Notes: generated from the sequence alone by a model not told the origin. 64,000 bases of DNA from CAIQPV01 sp963719855 (GCA_963719855.1 CAVRDK010000005.1:62001-126000), one strand, 5' to 3'. Counted from the stretch's first letter, positions 55,208-64,000 are shown. Made by a program: numbers and translations.

Positions 55208-55744
55208 ATGAAATGGTTGATCCTGGTGGGTCTGCTGGGTGCGCTGGCGTTGCTTGTCAGCAGGATGGCGCAGGCGGGCGAAGTGCCGAAAGCAGGAGAA
55301 GCCGCGCCGGATTTTAATCTGCCGGATCAGCATGGCCAGATGCATACGTTGCAAGAGTATGCTGGCAAGTGGCTGGTGCTGTATTTCTACCCCAAGGACG
55401 ATACGCCCGGTTGCACGCAGGAAGCGTGCGCCTTCCGTGACGACTTGCATCAATTGACCGATCTTGGCGCGCAGGTGGTGGGGGTCAGCGTGAACGACAG
55501 CAACAGCCATGCTGAATTCGCCCAGAAATATCATTTGCCGTTTCCGTTGCTGGCAGATAAAAACGCCGAGGTGGCGGCGCGCTACGGCGTGTTGATGAAC
55601 ATGTTTCTGTTCAAGGTGGCGCGGCGCTATACTTTTTTGATTGACCCACAAGGCCGGATTAACAAAGTGTATGACAAGGTGGAGACCTCACGCCACTCCA
55701 AGGAAATTATCGAAGACATGAAGCGCGTGTCAGGCAGGGTATAA
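55208..55744 (+). CDS. PrxQ/BCP-type peroxiredoxin, exported
   Basis: 178 aa with an N-terminal signal sequence or anchor (WLILVGLLGALALLVSRMAQA). The thioredoxin fold has the peroxidatic Cys in DDTPGCTQEACAFRD, with the resolving Cys five residues later (PrxQ type). Reduces peroxides, here probably in the periplasm. GGAG-type site upstream. A TATAAT at 55740-55745 over its stop may serve the next gene. Confidence 0.92.
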   Translation: MKWLILVGLLGALALLVSRMAQAGEVPKAGEAAPDFNLPDQHGQMHTLQEYAGKWLVLYFYPKDDTPGCTQEACAFRDDLHQLTDLGAQVVGVSVNDSNSHAEFAQKYHLPFPLLADKNAEVAARYGVLMNMFLFKVARRYTFLIDPQGRINKVYDKVETSRHSKEIIEDMKRVSGRV

Positions 55745-55814
55745 TCCCGCTTCGTCACATGGGAGGCGCGTTTGCCGCCCATCAATAATCCTCGATCCGT
55801 AAAGAATAATTCTG

Positions 55815-57722
55815 ATGCCATACTTAACGCTTGATAAGGCCGCGCTTGCATACGGCCATGTAGCACTGCTCGACCATGTTGACTTTTTGCTCGACGAAGG
55901 TGAACGCGTCGGCCTGATCGGGCGCAACGGCGGCGGCAAGTCCAGCATGTTGAAAGTGCTGGCCGCTCAGGCCGCGCTGGATGACGGTATCGTGTGGCGC
56001 GCGCCGGGCGTGCGCATCTGCTTTGTGAGTCAGGAGCCGGTGCTGGATGCCGACGCCAGCGTATTCGACGAGGTCGCACGCGGGCTGGGCGACCTGCACC
56101 AAATCATTACCGATTACCATCATCTGTCGCACCAACTCGCCGAACCGGACGCCGATTATGAAACCTTGCTGGAGGCGATGCAGCCTTTGCAAACCGCGCT
56201 GGAGGCGCAAAATGGCTGGGCGGTGCAGGCACGTATCGAGACGGCTATCCAGCGGCTGGAACTGAACGCGGATAGTCGCGTGGGCGATCTGTCCGGCGGG
56301 GTGCGCAAGCGCGTGGCGCTGGCGCAGGCACTGGTGGCCGAGCCGGATGTGTTGATCCTGGACGAGCCGACCAACCATCTCGATTTCGCTTCCATCGAGT
56401 GGCTGGAAGGGCTGCTGAATAATTTTCGCGGCAGTGTGCTGTTTGTGACCCATGACCGGCGCTTCCTCGATAACGTCACCACGCGCATCGTCGAACTGGA
56501 TCGCGGCAAGCTGGCTAGTTTCCCCGGCAACTTCGCGGCCTATCTGCGCGTCAAGGAGCAGATGCTTGCGGATGAGGCGGTACACAGCGCCAAGTTCGAC
56601 AAGGTGCTGGCGCAGGAAGAGGTGTGGATACGCCAGGGCATCAAGGCGCGCGGAGTCCGTAATGAAGGGCGCGTGCGGAGGCTGGAGCAGTTGCGCCGCG
56701 AGCGTGCCGCGCGGCGGGAGCAGGTGGGCAAGGTCGAAATGAATCTGGAGGCGGGTGACCGCTCCGGAAAGCTAGTGGCGGAACTCAGCCACATCAGCAA
56801 GCGGTTCGGTGAGCGTAAGGTGATTGATAATTTTTCCTGCCGCATCCAGCGCGGCGACAAGATCGGTTTGCTCGGGCCGAACGGCGCGGGCAAAAGCACT
56901 TTGCTCAAAATTATTCTGGGAGAAATGCAGCCGGACAGCGGTGAGGTCAAGCTGGGTACCAAACTCAGCGTGGCGTATTTCGACCAGTTGCGCGCACAAC
57001 TGAACGAAGAGGCCACGCTGATCGACACCATCAGCCAAGGTTCGGATTTCATCGACATCGGCGGCGTGAGGAAACACGTCATCAGTTATCTAGGTGATTT
57101 TTTATTCGCGCCGGAACGCGCTCGCTCGCCGGTTAAGAGTTTGTCCGGCGGAGAGCGCAACCGGCTGTTATTGGCGCGCCTGTTCACCCGTCCCGCCAAT
57201 GTGCTGGTGCTGGACGAGCCGACCAACGATCTCGACATCGAAACGCTGGAACTTCTGGAAGAGTTGTTGGCACAATACGACGGCACGCTGTTCCTGGTCA
57301 GCCATGACCGTGCTTTCCTCGATAATGTGGTGACGCAGGTCATCGCTTTCGAGGGCGACGGCAAGCTGATGGAATACGTTGGCGGCTATGAAGATTGGGT
57401 GCGGGTGAAGAAATTCGAGACGGCACAGCAAGCGCCGCAACGCGAAGTTCCCGCCAAACAAGCCCCCCCAACGGCTGCACCTAAAGCAAAAAATGCCAGC
57501 AAGCTGAGTTTCAAGGAGCAGCGCGAACTGGACGAGATTCCGCAGCGCATCGCGGCACTGGAACGCGAGCAGGAAGAAATTGCCGCCGCCCTGAGCGCCG
57601 CTAATCTTTACCGCGACAATCCTGCGCATGCCAAACAGCTACAGGAGCGTACCTCGGTCATCGAAGAAGAATTGCTGCGATTGATGACGCGCTGGGAACA
57701 GATGGAAAGTCGGCAGGCATAG
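55815..57722 (+). CDS. ABC-F ATPase (Uup-like)
   Basis: 635 aa with two ABC domains: Walker A GRNGGGKSS and GPNGAGKST, signatures LSGGVRKR and LSGGERNR, Walker B LILDEPTNHLD and LVLDEPTNDLD. A C-terminal coiled coil (about 560-630) is typical of Uup. No membrane domain. Uup-type proteins act on ribosomes or DNA replication intermediates. The first Walker A has an unusual second Gly (GGGKSS for GAGKST). Confidence 0.93.
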   Translation: MPYLTLDKAALAYGHVALLDHVDFLLDEGERVGLIGRNGGGKSSMLKVLAAQAALDDGIVWRAPGVRICFVSQEPVLDADASVFDEVARGLGDLHQIITDYHHLSHQLAEPDADYETLLEAMQPLQTALEAQNGWAVQARIETAIQRLELNADSRVGDLSGGVRKRVALAQALVAEPDVLILDEPTNHLDFASIEWLEGLLNNFRGSVLFVTHDRRFLDNVTTRIVELDRGKLASFPGNFAAYLRVKEQMLADEAVHSAKFDKVLAQEEVWIRQGIKARGVRNEGRVRRLEQLRRERAARREQVGKVEMNLEAGDRSGKLVAELSHISKRFGERKVIDNFSCRIQRGDKIGLLGPNGAGKSTLLKIILGEMQPDSGEVKLGTKLSVAYFDQLRAQLNEEATLIDTISQGSDFIDIGGVRKHVISYLGDFLFAPERARSPVKSLSGGERNRLLLARLFTRPANVLVLDEPTNDLDIETLELLEELLAQYDGTLFLVSHDRAFLDNVVTQVIAFEGDGKLMEYVGGYEDWVRVKKFETAQQAPQREVPAKQAPPTAAPKAKNASKLSFKEQRELDEIPQRIAALEREQEEIAAALSAANLYRDNPAHAKQLQERTSVIEEELLRLMTRWEQMESRQA

Positions 57723-57831
57723 CCGGACGGCATATTGACAGCGCAATTACCTTAAACCTGGATTTCGCTGTTGCGGTAAAATGAAACCAGGCTGATAACT
57801 ACCGCGCTTTAAATTTGCACTGAGGAACACT

Positions 57832-58764
57832 ATGGAAAGCAAAAAATTTCGTTTGGTGACGCGTAGCGATTTCGATGGTTTGGTCTGTGCGGTTTTGTTG
57901 AAGCATCTCGACATGCTCGACGATATCATGTTCGTCCATCCCAAGGATATGCAGGATGGCAAGATCGAAATCGGCCCGAATGACATCACCACTAATTTGC
58001 CCTACGTAGCTGGAGCACACGTAGCATTTGATCACCATCTGTCTGAAACCATTCGCAACACTGGTGAGCGCACCAACCACATCATCGACCCTGATGCGCC
58101 TTCTGCTGCACGCGTGGTTTATGACTACTACGGTGGCCTCAAAGTATTTCCGGCGGAGTGGAATGACATGATGGAGGCGGTGGACAAGGCCGATTCTGCA
58201 CAGTTCTCGCGCGAGGAAATTCTTCATCCGCACGGCTGGGTGCTGCTCAATTATCTGATGGATTCGCGTACCGGCCTTGGCCGCTTCCGTACTTTCCGCG
58301 TCCCCAATTACGCGCTGATGATGGACTTGATTGACTACTGCAAGAACCACAGCATTGATCAAATGATGCAACTGCCGGACGTAAAAGTGCGCGCGGACAT
58401 GTATTTCGATCATGAAGAGAGGTTCAAGGATCAGCTTCAGCGCTGCGCCAAGGTGTACGGCAATCTGGTGGTACTCGACTTGCGCCGGGAGGAAACTATC
58501 TTTGCGGGTAACCGCTTCATGATTTATGCACTGTTCCCGGAGTGCAATATCTCCATTCACGTGCTCTGGGGAGTGAAGCTACAGAACACCGTGTTCGCCG
58601 TCGGCAAGTCTATCGTTAACCGCAGTTCGAAAACCAATATCGGCGAGCTGATGTTGCAATATGCGGGTGGCGGCCACCAGAATGCCGGTACCTGCCAGGT
58701 TGAGAACGATAAGGCGGAAGCAGTGCTGAACGAGTTGATTGTTAAAATTAACGCGGATGGCTGA
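57832..58764 (+). CDS. DHH-family phosphoesterase
   Basis: 310 aa. VTRSDFDGLVCAVLLKHLD is the first DHH motif (Asp pair) and VAFDHHLSE the second; the C-terminal GGGHQNAGTCQ is DHHA1-like. Members act on oligonucleotides, cyclic dinucleotides or polyphosphate. Which substrate this one uses cannot be told. GAGGAA site upstream. Confidence 0.85.
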   Translation: MESKKFRLVTRSDFDGLVCAVLLKHLDMLDDIMFVHPKDMQDGKIEIGPNDITTNLPYVAGAHVAFDHHLSETIRNTGERTNHIIDPDAPSAARVVYDYYGGLKVFPAEWNDMMEAVDKADSAQFSREEILHPHGWVLLNYLMDSRTGLGRFRTFRVPNYALMMDLIDYCKNHSIDQMMQLPDVKVRADMYFDHEERFKDQLQRCAKVYGNLVVLDLRREETIFAGNRFMIYALFPECNISIHVLWGVKLQNTVFAVGKSIVNRSSKTNIGELMLQYAGGGHQNAGTCQVENDKAEAVLNELIVKINADG

Positions 58765-58913
58765 GTGAGGCGCGATACAGGGCTTTGCTTCTTGCAGGAT
58801 GCGTCTTGGCTATATACGGAATGTGCGCACCAGGCACTTCGTTTTTACAGATTTGGTATGAATGCCGATAAGCGGTGCGATGCGCAGGAATACATAAAAA
58901 ATAGGGTGGTTTT

Positions 58914-59336
58914 GTGAGTTTGGAAGACGCAAGCGTTTATCAGAGGAAGCGCTCAGTGGGAACCGCTGAGAATAGAAGGCATTACAGGCATCCGATCCAT
59001 TGGCGGATCGCCCTTGTCCATAAGAATGGCGACAAAAATGATATTTATCATGGTCGGACCCATGACTTGTCTGTGTGGGGGGCGAGCATCTTTGTCGATC
59101 ACAATATTTTCATGATGACGGAAGTGGTCATATTGCTTGCGATACCACCGCTTCATATGGGGCAAAAAGAGACTATTGTAGAAATTCAATGTCGTATGGT
59201 CTATACCGTACTGGATTCAGAGCAGAGCCAGTTTCGCATAGGGATACGCTTCTTGCATTTTAAGGGGGAGGGCAAGCGTATCCTGTCGGACATCCTGTCC
59301 AAGCGAGTGATACCAAAGTCTGGGTCACTTGGGTAG
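58914..59336 (+). CDS. PilZ-domain protein (c-di-GMP receptor)
   Basis: 140 aa from a GTG start with AGGGTGG upstream. The c-di-GMP binding pair is present: RRHYRHP (R-x3-R) and HDLSVWGASI (D-x-S-x2-G). A single PilZ domain. Probably one of the receptors for c-di-GMP made or degraded by the two GGDEF/EAL proteins in the window; the link is inferred. Confidence 0.9.
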   Translation: MSLEDASVYQRKRSVGTAENRRHYRHPIHWRIALVHKNGDKNDIYHGRTHDLSVWGASIFVDHNIFMMTEVVILLAIPPLHMGQKETIVEIQCRMVYTVLDSEQSQFRIGIRFLHFKGEGKRILSDILSKRVIPKSGSLG

Positions 59337-59352
59337 GCTGGTTTAACCTGAG

Positions 59353-59793
59353 CTAAAGCCGCAACGGCTTAACCACCGCCACCGCTTCTGGGTTGTCTTT
59401 CCACAATGCCGGGTCGGCATCCACATATAGTTCAATTTCGATGCCATCAGGATCGGTCAGGTAGAGTGACTGACTGACGGCATGGTCGCTCATGCCGAGG
59501 ATGAGGACACCGTGCTGTTCCAGATGTGCCTTGCACTCGCGCAGTTCATCCAGCGAATCGCCCACCTTGAAGGCGACATGGTAGAGGCCGAGGCTGGACG
59601 TATCGGGTAGTGTAGCTTGCTCGCCGAGTTGCAACAGGCCGAGGTCGTGATGATTTGAGCCGAACGAGAAGAACACCATCGCTCCGCGATAGCGCGCTAC
59701 TTCTTTCATGCAGAGAATGTCGCGGTAGAAGGCGACGGAACGTTCCAGGTTGCGCACCTTGAGGACAACGTGGCCGAGTGCTTTGACTTGCAT
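59353..59793 (-). CDS. VOC-family (glyoxalase/dioxygenase-like) protein
   Basis: 146 aa from the ATG at 59793, preceded by AGGAG. The longer frame upstream is only translated heptamer repeat. Metal ligands of the vicinal-oxygen-chelate fold are visible: ALGHVVLKVRNLERS (His), YHVAFKV (His) and DGIEIELYVD (Glu). Related to catechol-dioxygenase and glyoxalase-like proteins; substrate unknown. Confidence 0.85.
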   Translation of the reverse strand: MQVKALGHVVLKVRNLERSVAFYRDILCMKEVARYRGAMVFFSFGSNHHDLGLLQLGEQATLPDTSSLGLYHVAFKVGDSLDELRECKAHLEQHGVLILGMSDHAVSQSLYLTDPDGIEIELYVDADPALWKDNPEAVAVVKPLRL

Positions 59794-59809
59794 GGTTGTC
59801 TCCTGAAAG

Positions 59810-59890
59810 AGCTTGTAGCTTGTAGCTCGTAGCCTGTAGCTTGTAGCCAACTACATGGCTTTTAGCTACGAGCTACAGGCTACCAGCTTG
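59810..59890. repeat. Heptamer-based hairpin between VOC gene and dnaJ
   Basis: Five or so TTGTAGC-type units (GCTTGTAGCTTGTAGCTCGT, then AGCCTGTAGCTTGTAGCC) are followed after a 13 bp loop by the inverse half with GCTACGAGCTACAGGCTACC. It ends 3 bp past the dnaJ stop and could terminate that transcript. Confidence 0.8.
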
Positions 59891-59893
59891 ATT

Positions 59894-61030
59894 TTATCCG
59901 AAAAACGCCTTTACCTTGTCCATCCAGGATTTTGCACGCGGGCTGTGGCGTGCGCTGTCCTTCTCGTTGATTGCCTCGAACTCGCGCAACAATTCTTTCT
60001 GCCGGTCGGTGAGGTTGGACGGGGTTTCTACCATGACGTGACAGTGCAGGTCGCCGTAGCTTGAACTGCGCACACCCTTGATGCCTTTTCCGCGCAGGCG
60101 GAAGATTTTTCCGCTTTGCGTTTCTGCGGGAATTTTTATTCGGGCTGAGCCATCCAGTGTAGGAATCTCGATTTCGCCGCCCAAGGCTGCTATGGCAAAA
60201 CTGACCGGCATTTCGCAATGCAGGTCGTTGTGATCGCGCTGGAACACTGCATGTGCTGCGATATGGATAACCACGTACAGGTCACCCGTCGGGCCGCCGT
60301 TGGTGCCAAGCTCGCCCTCGCCGGACAGCCGGATGCGGTCATCATTATCCACGCCTGCGGGGATTTTTACCGATAGGGTTTTGTGCTGCTTGATGCGCCC
60401 CGCGCCGTGGCATGCGCTGCAAGGGGAGGAGATGACCTTGCCGCTGCCGTGGCAGCGCGGACAGGCTTGCTGGATAGAGAAGAAACCCTGCTGCATGCGC
60501 ACCTGTCCATGACCGGCACAGGTGGTGCAAGTGGTCGGGGTGGTGCCGGGTTTTGCGCCGCTGCCTTTGCAGGTTTCGCACTCGGCCATGGTCGGCACAC
60601 GGATTTGCGTCTCGGTGCCGCGCGCGGCTTGTTCCAGCGTAATCTCCAGGTTGTAACGCAGGTCGGCGCCACGATGCACATTGCTGCGCCCGCCGCCGCC
60701 TCCGCGTCCCCCGCCGAAGATGTCGCCGAAGATGTCGGAGAAATCGAAGCCCTGCGCGCCCGCGCCGCCCGCACCGAATGGGCTGCCGCCACCCATGCCG
60801 CCCGACTCAAACGCGGCGTGGCCATACTGGTCATAAGCCGCGCGCTTCTGGCCGTCGCTCAAAGTTTCGTAGGCTTCCTTGGCTTCCTTGAAGTGATCTT
60901 CCGCTTTCGGGTTGTCAGGATTGCGGTCGGGGTGATGCTTCATCGCCAACTTGCGATAAGCTTTTTTTATTTCTTCGTCCGATGCGTCGCGGTTGACGCC
61001 CAGCACTTCATAGTAGTCTTTTTTGGCCAT
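59894..61030 (-). CDS. dnaJ: Chaperone DnaJ
   Basis: 378 aa. J domain with HHPDRNPDN, Gly/Phe-rich linker (about 75-115), four zinc repeats CETCKGSG, CTTCAGHG, CPRCHGSG and CSACHGAG, and a C-terminal substrate domain. Hsp40 partner of DnaK. Third gene of grpE-dnaK-dnaJ, separated from dnaK by a repeat hairpin. Confidence 0.98.
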   Translation of the reverse strand: MAKKDYYEVLGVNRDASDEEIKKAYRKLAMKHHPDRNPDNPKAEDHFKEAKEAYETLSDGQKRAAYDQYGHAAFESGGMGGGSPFGAGGAGAQGFDFSDIFGDIFGGGRGGGGGRSNVHRGADLRYNLEITLEQAARGTETQIRVPTMAECETCKGSGAKPGTTPTTCTTCAGHGQVRMQQGFFSIQQACPRCHGSGKVISSPCSACHGAGRIKQHKTLSVKIPAGVDNDDRIRLSGEGELGTNGGPTGDLYVVIHIAAHAVFQRDHNDLHCEMPVSFAIAALGGEIEIPTLDGSARIKIPAETQSGKIFRLRGKGIKGVRSSSYGDLHCHVMVETPSNLTDRQKELLREFEAINEKDSARHSPRAKSWMDKVKAFFG

Positions 61031-61114
61031 AGTTATTAGTCGTAAGTCGGAAGACGTAAGTTGAAAAGCACCCCGGAGTTTGCTTATAACTTACGTCTTA
61101 AGTCTTACGTCTCA
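61031..61114. repeat. Heptamer-based hairpin between dnaK and dnaJ
   Basis: AGTTATTAGTCGTAAGTCGG and AAGACGTAAGTT form near-tandem seven-base units; the inverse half (ATAACTTACGTCTTAAGTC, TTACGTCTCAGG) lies 25 bp on. Sits between two co-regulated chaperone genes. Confidence 0.8.
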
Positions 61115-61126
61115 GGTTTTTCCAGC

Positions 61127-63073
61127 TTATTTTTTATCCTTAACTTCAGTGAACTCGGCATCCACCACGTCGCCTTCATCTTTCTTGTGGTCGGCGCATT
61201 GTTCGCCCGGTTCGCAGCTTCCACAACCTTCACCACCCGCTTGCGCCTTGGCTTGTTCGGCGGCGTACATTTTTTCGCCCAGCTTTTGTGCCGCAGTTGC
61301 GAGTGCTTCGGCCTTGGCATCGATGGCAGCCTTGTCGTCGCTTTTTACGACTTCTTCGGCTTCTTTCATGGCTGATTCGATGGCGGCTTTTTCATCGGCA
61401 GTCAGATGGTCGCCATATTCCTTCAGCGATTTCTGTGTGGAGTGGATCAGCGCATCCAACTGGTTGCGCGAAGTCACCAATTCAATGGCTTTGTGGTCTT
61501 CGTCGGCATGCGCTTCGGCATCCTGCACCATGCGCTGGATTTCAGATTCACTCAAGCCGGAACTAGCCTGAATTTTGATCTTGTTTTCCTTGCCGGTCGC
61601 CTTGTCCTTCGCCGATACATGCAGAATACCGTTGGCATCGATGTCGAAAGTTACTTCGATCTGCGGCATGCCGCGCGGAGCGGGCGGGATGTCGGACAGG
61701 TTGAATTGCCCCAGGCTCTTGTTGCCGGAAACCACTTCGCGTTCGCCTTGCAGCACGTGGATAGTCACCGCGTTCTGATTGTCGTCGGCGGTGGAGAACA
61801 CTTGCGAGGCTTTGGTCGGGATGGTGGTGTTTTTCTTGATTAGCTTGGTCATCACGCCGCCCATGGTTTCGATACCCAAGGACAACGGCGTCACGTCCAA
61901 CAGCAGCACATCCTTCACTTCGCCCTGCAGCACGCCACCTTGGATCGCTGCGCCGACGGCCACGGCTTCGTCCGGGTTTACGTCCTTGCGTGGTTCCCTG
62001 CCGAAAAACGCCTTCACTTTTTCCTGTACCATCGGCATACGGGACTGACCACCGACCAAAATGACGTCGCCGATGTCGGAAATGGAAACCCCAGCGTCCT
62101 TCATGGCGATCTTGCATGGCTCGATAGTGCGTGCGACCAAGTCTTCCACCAGGCTTTCCAGTTTCGCGCGGGTGATTTTCACCGCAAGGTGTTTCGGGCC
62201 GCTCGCATCTGCCGTGATGTAAGGCAGGTTCACTTCGGTTTGTTGCGCGGAAGACAATTCGATCTTGGCCTTTTCCGCCGCGTCTTTCAGGCGTTGCAGG
62301 GCGAGCATATCCTTTTTCAGGTCGATGCCGCTTTCCTTCTTGAATTCATCCACCAGATGTTCGATCACGCGCATGTCGAAGTCTTCGCCGCCAAGGAAGG
62401 TGTCGCCGTTGGTGGACATGACCTCGAACTGGTGCTCGCCTTCGATTTCCGCGATGTCGATGATGGAGATGTCGAATGTGCCGCCGCCCAGGTCATATAC
62501 CGCGATCTTGCGGTCGCCTTCCTGCTTGTCCAGGCCGAAAGCCAGCGCGGCTGCGGTGGGTTCGTTGATAATACGCTTTACATCCAGCCCCGCGATGCGA
62601 CCGGCATCCTTGGTGGCCTGGCGCTGCGAGTCGTTGAAGTAGGCAGGCACGGTGATGACCGCCTCGGTGACAGGCTCGCCCAGATAATCCTCGGCGGTCT
62701 TCTTCATCTTCGCCAGCACTTGTGCGGAAATTTCAGGTGAGGAAATTTCCTTATCGCGCACCTTGATCCAGGCGTCGCCGTTCTTTGCTTTGACGATACT
62801 GTAGGGAACCATGGCGATGTCTTTTTGCACCATCGGTTCCTCGAAGCGGCGACCGATCAGGCGCTTCACTCCGTACAGCGTGTTCTTCGGATTGGTCACC
62901 GCCTGACGCTTGGCCGGTGCGCCGACCAGCACTTCGCCGTCTTCCATGTAAGCAATAATGGATGGCGTGGTGCGCGTACCCTCGGCGTTCTCGATCACCT
63001 TGGGTTTGCCGTTTTCCATGATGGCGACGCACGAGTTCGTGGTGCCCAAGTCAATGCCGATAATCTTTCCCAT
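61127..63073 (-). CDS. dnaK: Chaperone DnaK (Hsp70)
   Basis: 648 aa. ATPase domain starting GKIIGIDLGTTNSCVAIMEN, VPAYFNDSQRQATKDAGRIA and the AVYDLGGGTFDISI phosphate loop; substrate domain and helical lid; conserved end DVVDAEFTEVKDKK. Just before that end the disordered tail contains GCGSCEPGEQCADHKK (C617, C620, C626, H629), a C-x2-C-x5-C-x2-H pattern absent from E. coli DnaK. Middle gene of grpE-dnaK-dnaJ. Confidence 0.98.
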   Translation of the reverse strand: MGKIIGIDLGTTNSCVAIMENGKPKVIENAEGTRTTPSIIAYMEDGEVLVGAPAKRQAVTNPKNTLYGVKRLIGRRFEEPMVQKDIAMVPYSIVKAKNGDAWIKVRDKEISSPEISAQVLAKMKKTAEDYLGEPVTEAVITVPAYFNDSQRQATKDAGRIAGLDVKRIINEPTAAALAFGLDKQEGDRKIAVYDLGGGTFDISIIDIAEIEGEHQFEVMSTNGDTFLGGEDFDMRVIEHLVDEFKKESGIDLKKDMLALQRLKDAAEKAKIELSSAQQTEVNLPYITADASGPKHLAVKITRAKLESLVEDLVARTIEPCKIAMKDAGVSISDIGDVILVGGQSRMPMVQEKVKAFFGREPRKDVNPDEAVAVGAAIQGGVLQGEVKDVLLLDVTPLSLGIETMGGVMTKLIKKNTTIPTKASQVFSTADDNQNAVTIHVLQGEREVVSGNKSLGQFNLSDIPPAPRGMPQIEVTFDIDANGILHVSAKDKATGKENKIKIQASSGLSESEIQRMVQDAEAHADEDHKAIELVTSRNQLDALIHSTQKSLKEYGDHLTADEKAAIESAMKEAEEVVKSDDKAAIDAKAEALATAAQKLGEKMYAAEQAKAQAGGEGCGSCEPGEQCADHKKDEGDVVDAEFTEVKDKK

Positions 63074-63168
63074 GTCTTTTCCTTTCAGTTGAATATTGAA
63101 AACCGTTGTCGTCTAAATGCGGGCGGCTGATAACTATTTCAAGTACTGCCAGCAATTCCTGATTCAGT

Positions 63169-63275
63169 TCCTTCCCCCTTGAGGGGGAAGGTTAGGATGG
63201 GGGTGAAATAGTTGCATAAATTAGAGCCATTTTTATGACGCGTTTCTACCCCCTCCCCCTGCAAGGGGGAGGGGA
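63169..63275. repeat. C/G-rich palindromic element between grpE and dnaK
   Basis: CTTCCCCCTTGAGGGGGAAG, GTTAGGATGGGGGTGA, a 36 bp centre, CGTTTCTACCCCCTCCCCC and TGCAAGGGGGAGGGG. Same family as 24549 and 51032. Confidence 0.85.
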
Positions 63276-63279
63276 GTGG

Positions 63280-63825
63280 TTATTCCTTCGCCTTTGCCAC
63301 CATCACCAGCGCCGGACGCAGCACGCGGTCATGCAGCGCATAACCCTTTTGCATCACGCTCACCACGGTATTGGGCTCCTGATCGCTGTCCAGCATGCCG
63401 ATGGCCTGATGCTTGTGCGCGTCGAACTTATCGCCTACGGGGTTGAGTTCCTTGATGTTGAATTTCTCAAACACGCTGGAAAGTTGCTTGAGCGTCAATT
63501 CCATCCCGCTCTTGAAGCTTTCCACCGTGGCGGTTTCAACGGCTAACCCCGCCTCCAGGCTATCCTTCACCGCCAGTATCTCGTTGGAAAAGCGCTCCAC
63601 GGCGAATTTATGCGCCTTGCTGATATCGTCCTGCGCGCGCCTGCGGATGTTCTCCCCCTCGGCCTTGGCGTACATCCATGCATCATAATGTTCCTGAGCC
63701 TTCAGCTCGGCTTGCCTGAGCGATTCCTCCATATTAGGCATCACTTCCGGGCTGGGCGTTCCTTCGGCCCCGGTTTGAGCTTGTCCAGCCTGACCCTGTG
63801 GTGGCGCTGCTTCGTTTTGTTCCAT
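63280..63825 (-). CDS. grpE: GrpE nucleotide exchange factor
   Basis: 181 aa. Disordered Gln/Gly-rich N-terminus, long coiled coil (about 28-90, KAEGENIRRRAQDDISKAHK) and a beta-wing domain ending LRPALVMVAKAKE. Releases ADP from DnaK. First gene of the heat-shock group, with a sigma-32-like promoter upstream (63879-63908). Confidence 0.96.
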   Translation of the reverse strand: MEQNEAAPPQGQAGQAQTGAEGTPSPEVMPNMEESLRQAELKAQEHYDAWMYAKAEGENIRRRAQDDISKAHKFAVERFSNEILAVKDSLEAGLAVETATVESFKSGMELTLKQLSSVFEKFNIKELNPVGDKFDAHKHQAIGMLDSDQEPNTVVSVMQKGYALHDRVLRPALVMVAKAKE

Positions 63826-63878
63826 CTGCTTTTTTCTCCAGAAAAGGCATTCGGGTTCTCTAAAATACGTGCAAGCGA

Positions 63879-63908
63879 AAATGGAGGCGATTTTCAGGAT
63901 TTCAAGGG
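63879..63908 (-). promoter_or_regulatory. Sigma-32-like heat-shock promoter of grpE-dnaK-dnaJ
   Basis: On the minus strand CCCTTGAA (63908-63901), a 14 bp spacer, then CTCCATTT (63886-63879), close to the CTTGAA / CCCCATNT consensus. About 55 bp before the grpE ATG. Nothing recognisable was seen between it and the window end. Confidence 0.65.
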
Positions 63909-64000
63909 TGCTGAGTAAAATTATTTTGCCCGCATGAGATAATGCGGCCTTGCGGGTGATATGCCTTTGACCCGCGTGACGTTTAGACTCGCCGTGACCA

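Noticed and set aside
59794..59850. N-terminal extension of the VOC protein
   Set aside because: The extra residues are only translated heptamer repeat; the ATG at 59793 has AGGAG and begins the conserved fold.
59810..61114. Heptamer arrays considered as CRISPR
   Set aside because: Units are only seven bases, directly adjacent and followed by inverse copies; there are no spacers of uniform length and no cas genes.

Overview
The window looks like a chromosome segment of a betaproteobacterium, most likely in the Nitrosomonadales (Gallionellaceae-like). This rests on gene order (rplM-rpsI-argC-DUF6776-bactofilin-erpA facing anmK; grpE-dnaK-dnaJ; holC directly before valS), on the narK1-narK2-narGHJI arrangement, and on many c-di-GMP and redox sensor genes. 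The genus is inferred, not shown.

Layout. 1-4.4 kb: a compact, AT-richer chemosensory-like operon on the + strand (CheA-like kinase without a CheW domain, MCP signalling-domain protein, CheX-like protein, degenerate receiver fused to a second CheX-like domain, CheY). 4.6-7.9 kb: a gene for a PhnD-like periplasmic sensor joined to PAS-GGDEF-EAL-CZB, broken by two compensating frameshifts. 8-20.5 kb: a nitrate respiration region with a LysR gene divergent from an HPP-family (nitrite-transporter-like) gene, a perfect FNR-type site, a frameshifted DsrC-like gene, two NarK transporters and narGHJI. 20.7-28.9 kb: holC, valS with an unusual in-frame 5' extension, mutY, a small membrane protein, tyrS and an M23 peptidase. 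29-39 kb: anmK facing erpA, bactofilin, DUF6776, argC, rpsI, rplM, then a YgjP-like metalloprotease, plsC, gmhB, glyS and glyQ. 39-47.9 kb: a GIY-YIG protein, an uncharacterised ATP-grasp protein, a heme-c sensor GGDEF/EAL gene (frameshifted), an NlpC/P60 lipoprotein, a two-domain kinase-like protein, a spermidine-synthase-like methyltransferase-fold protein and nnrD. 47.9-54.2 kb: purL and a frameshifted YyaL-type protein. 54.2-64 kb: an AT-rich patch with an orphan secreted protein, tRNA-Arg(CCT), a peroxiredoxin, an ABC-F ATPase, a DHH phosphoesterase, a PilZ protein, a VOC protein and dnaJ-dnaK-grpE behind a sigma-32-like promoter.

Two themes cut across the window. First, short palindromic repeats of several families sit between genes and also inside reading frames (purL, valS, glyS, glyQ, the APH/P-loop gene), always keeping the frame, much like the palindromic elements known from Rickettsia genes. 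Second, six single-base frameshifts occur, all in accessory or signalling genes and none in the housekeeping genes. They are either indel errors in homopolymers or real decay/phase variation; the sequence alone cannot decide.
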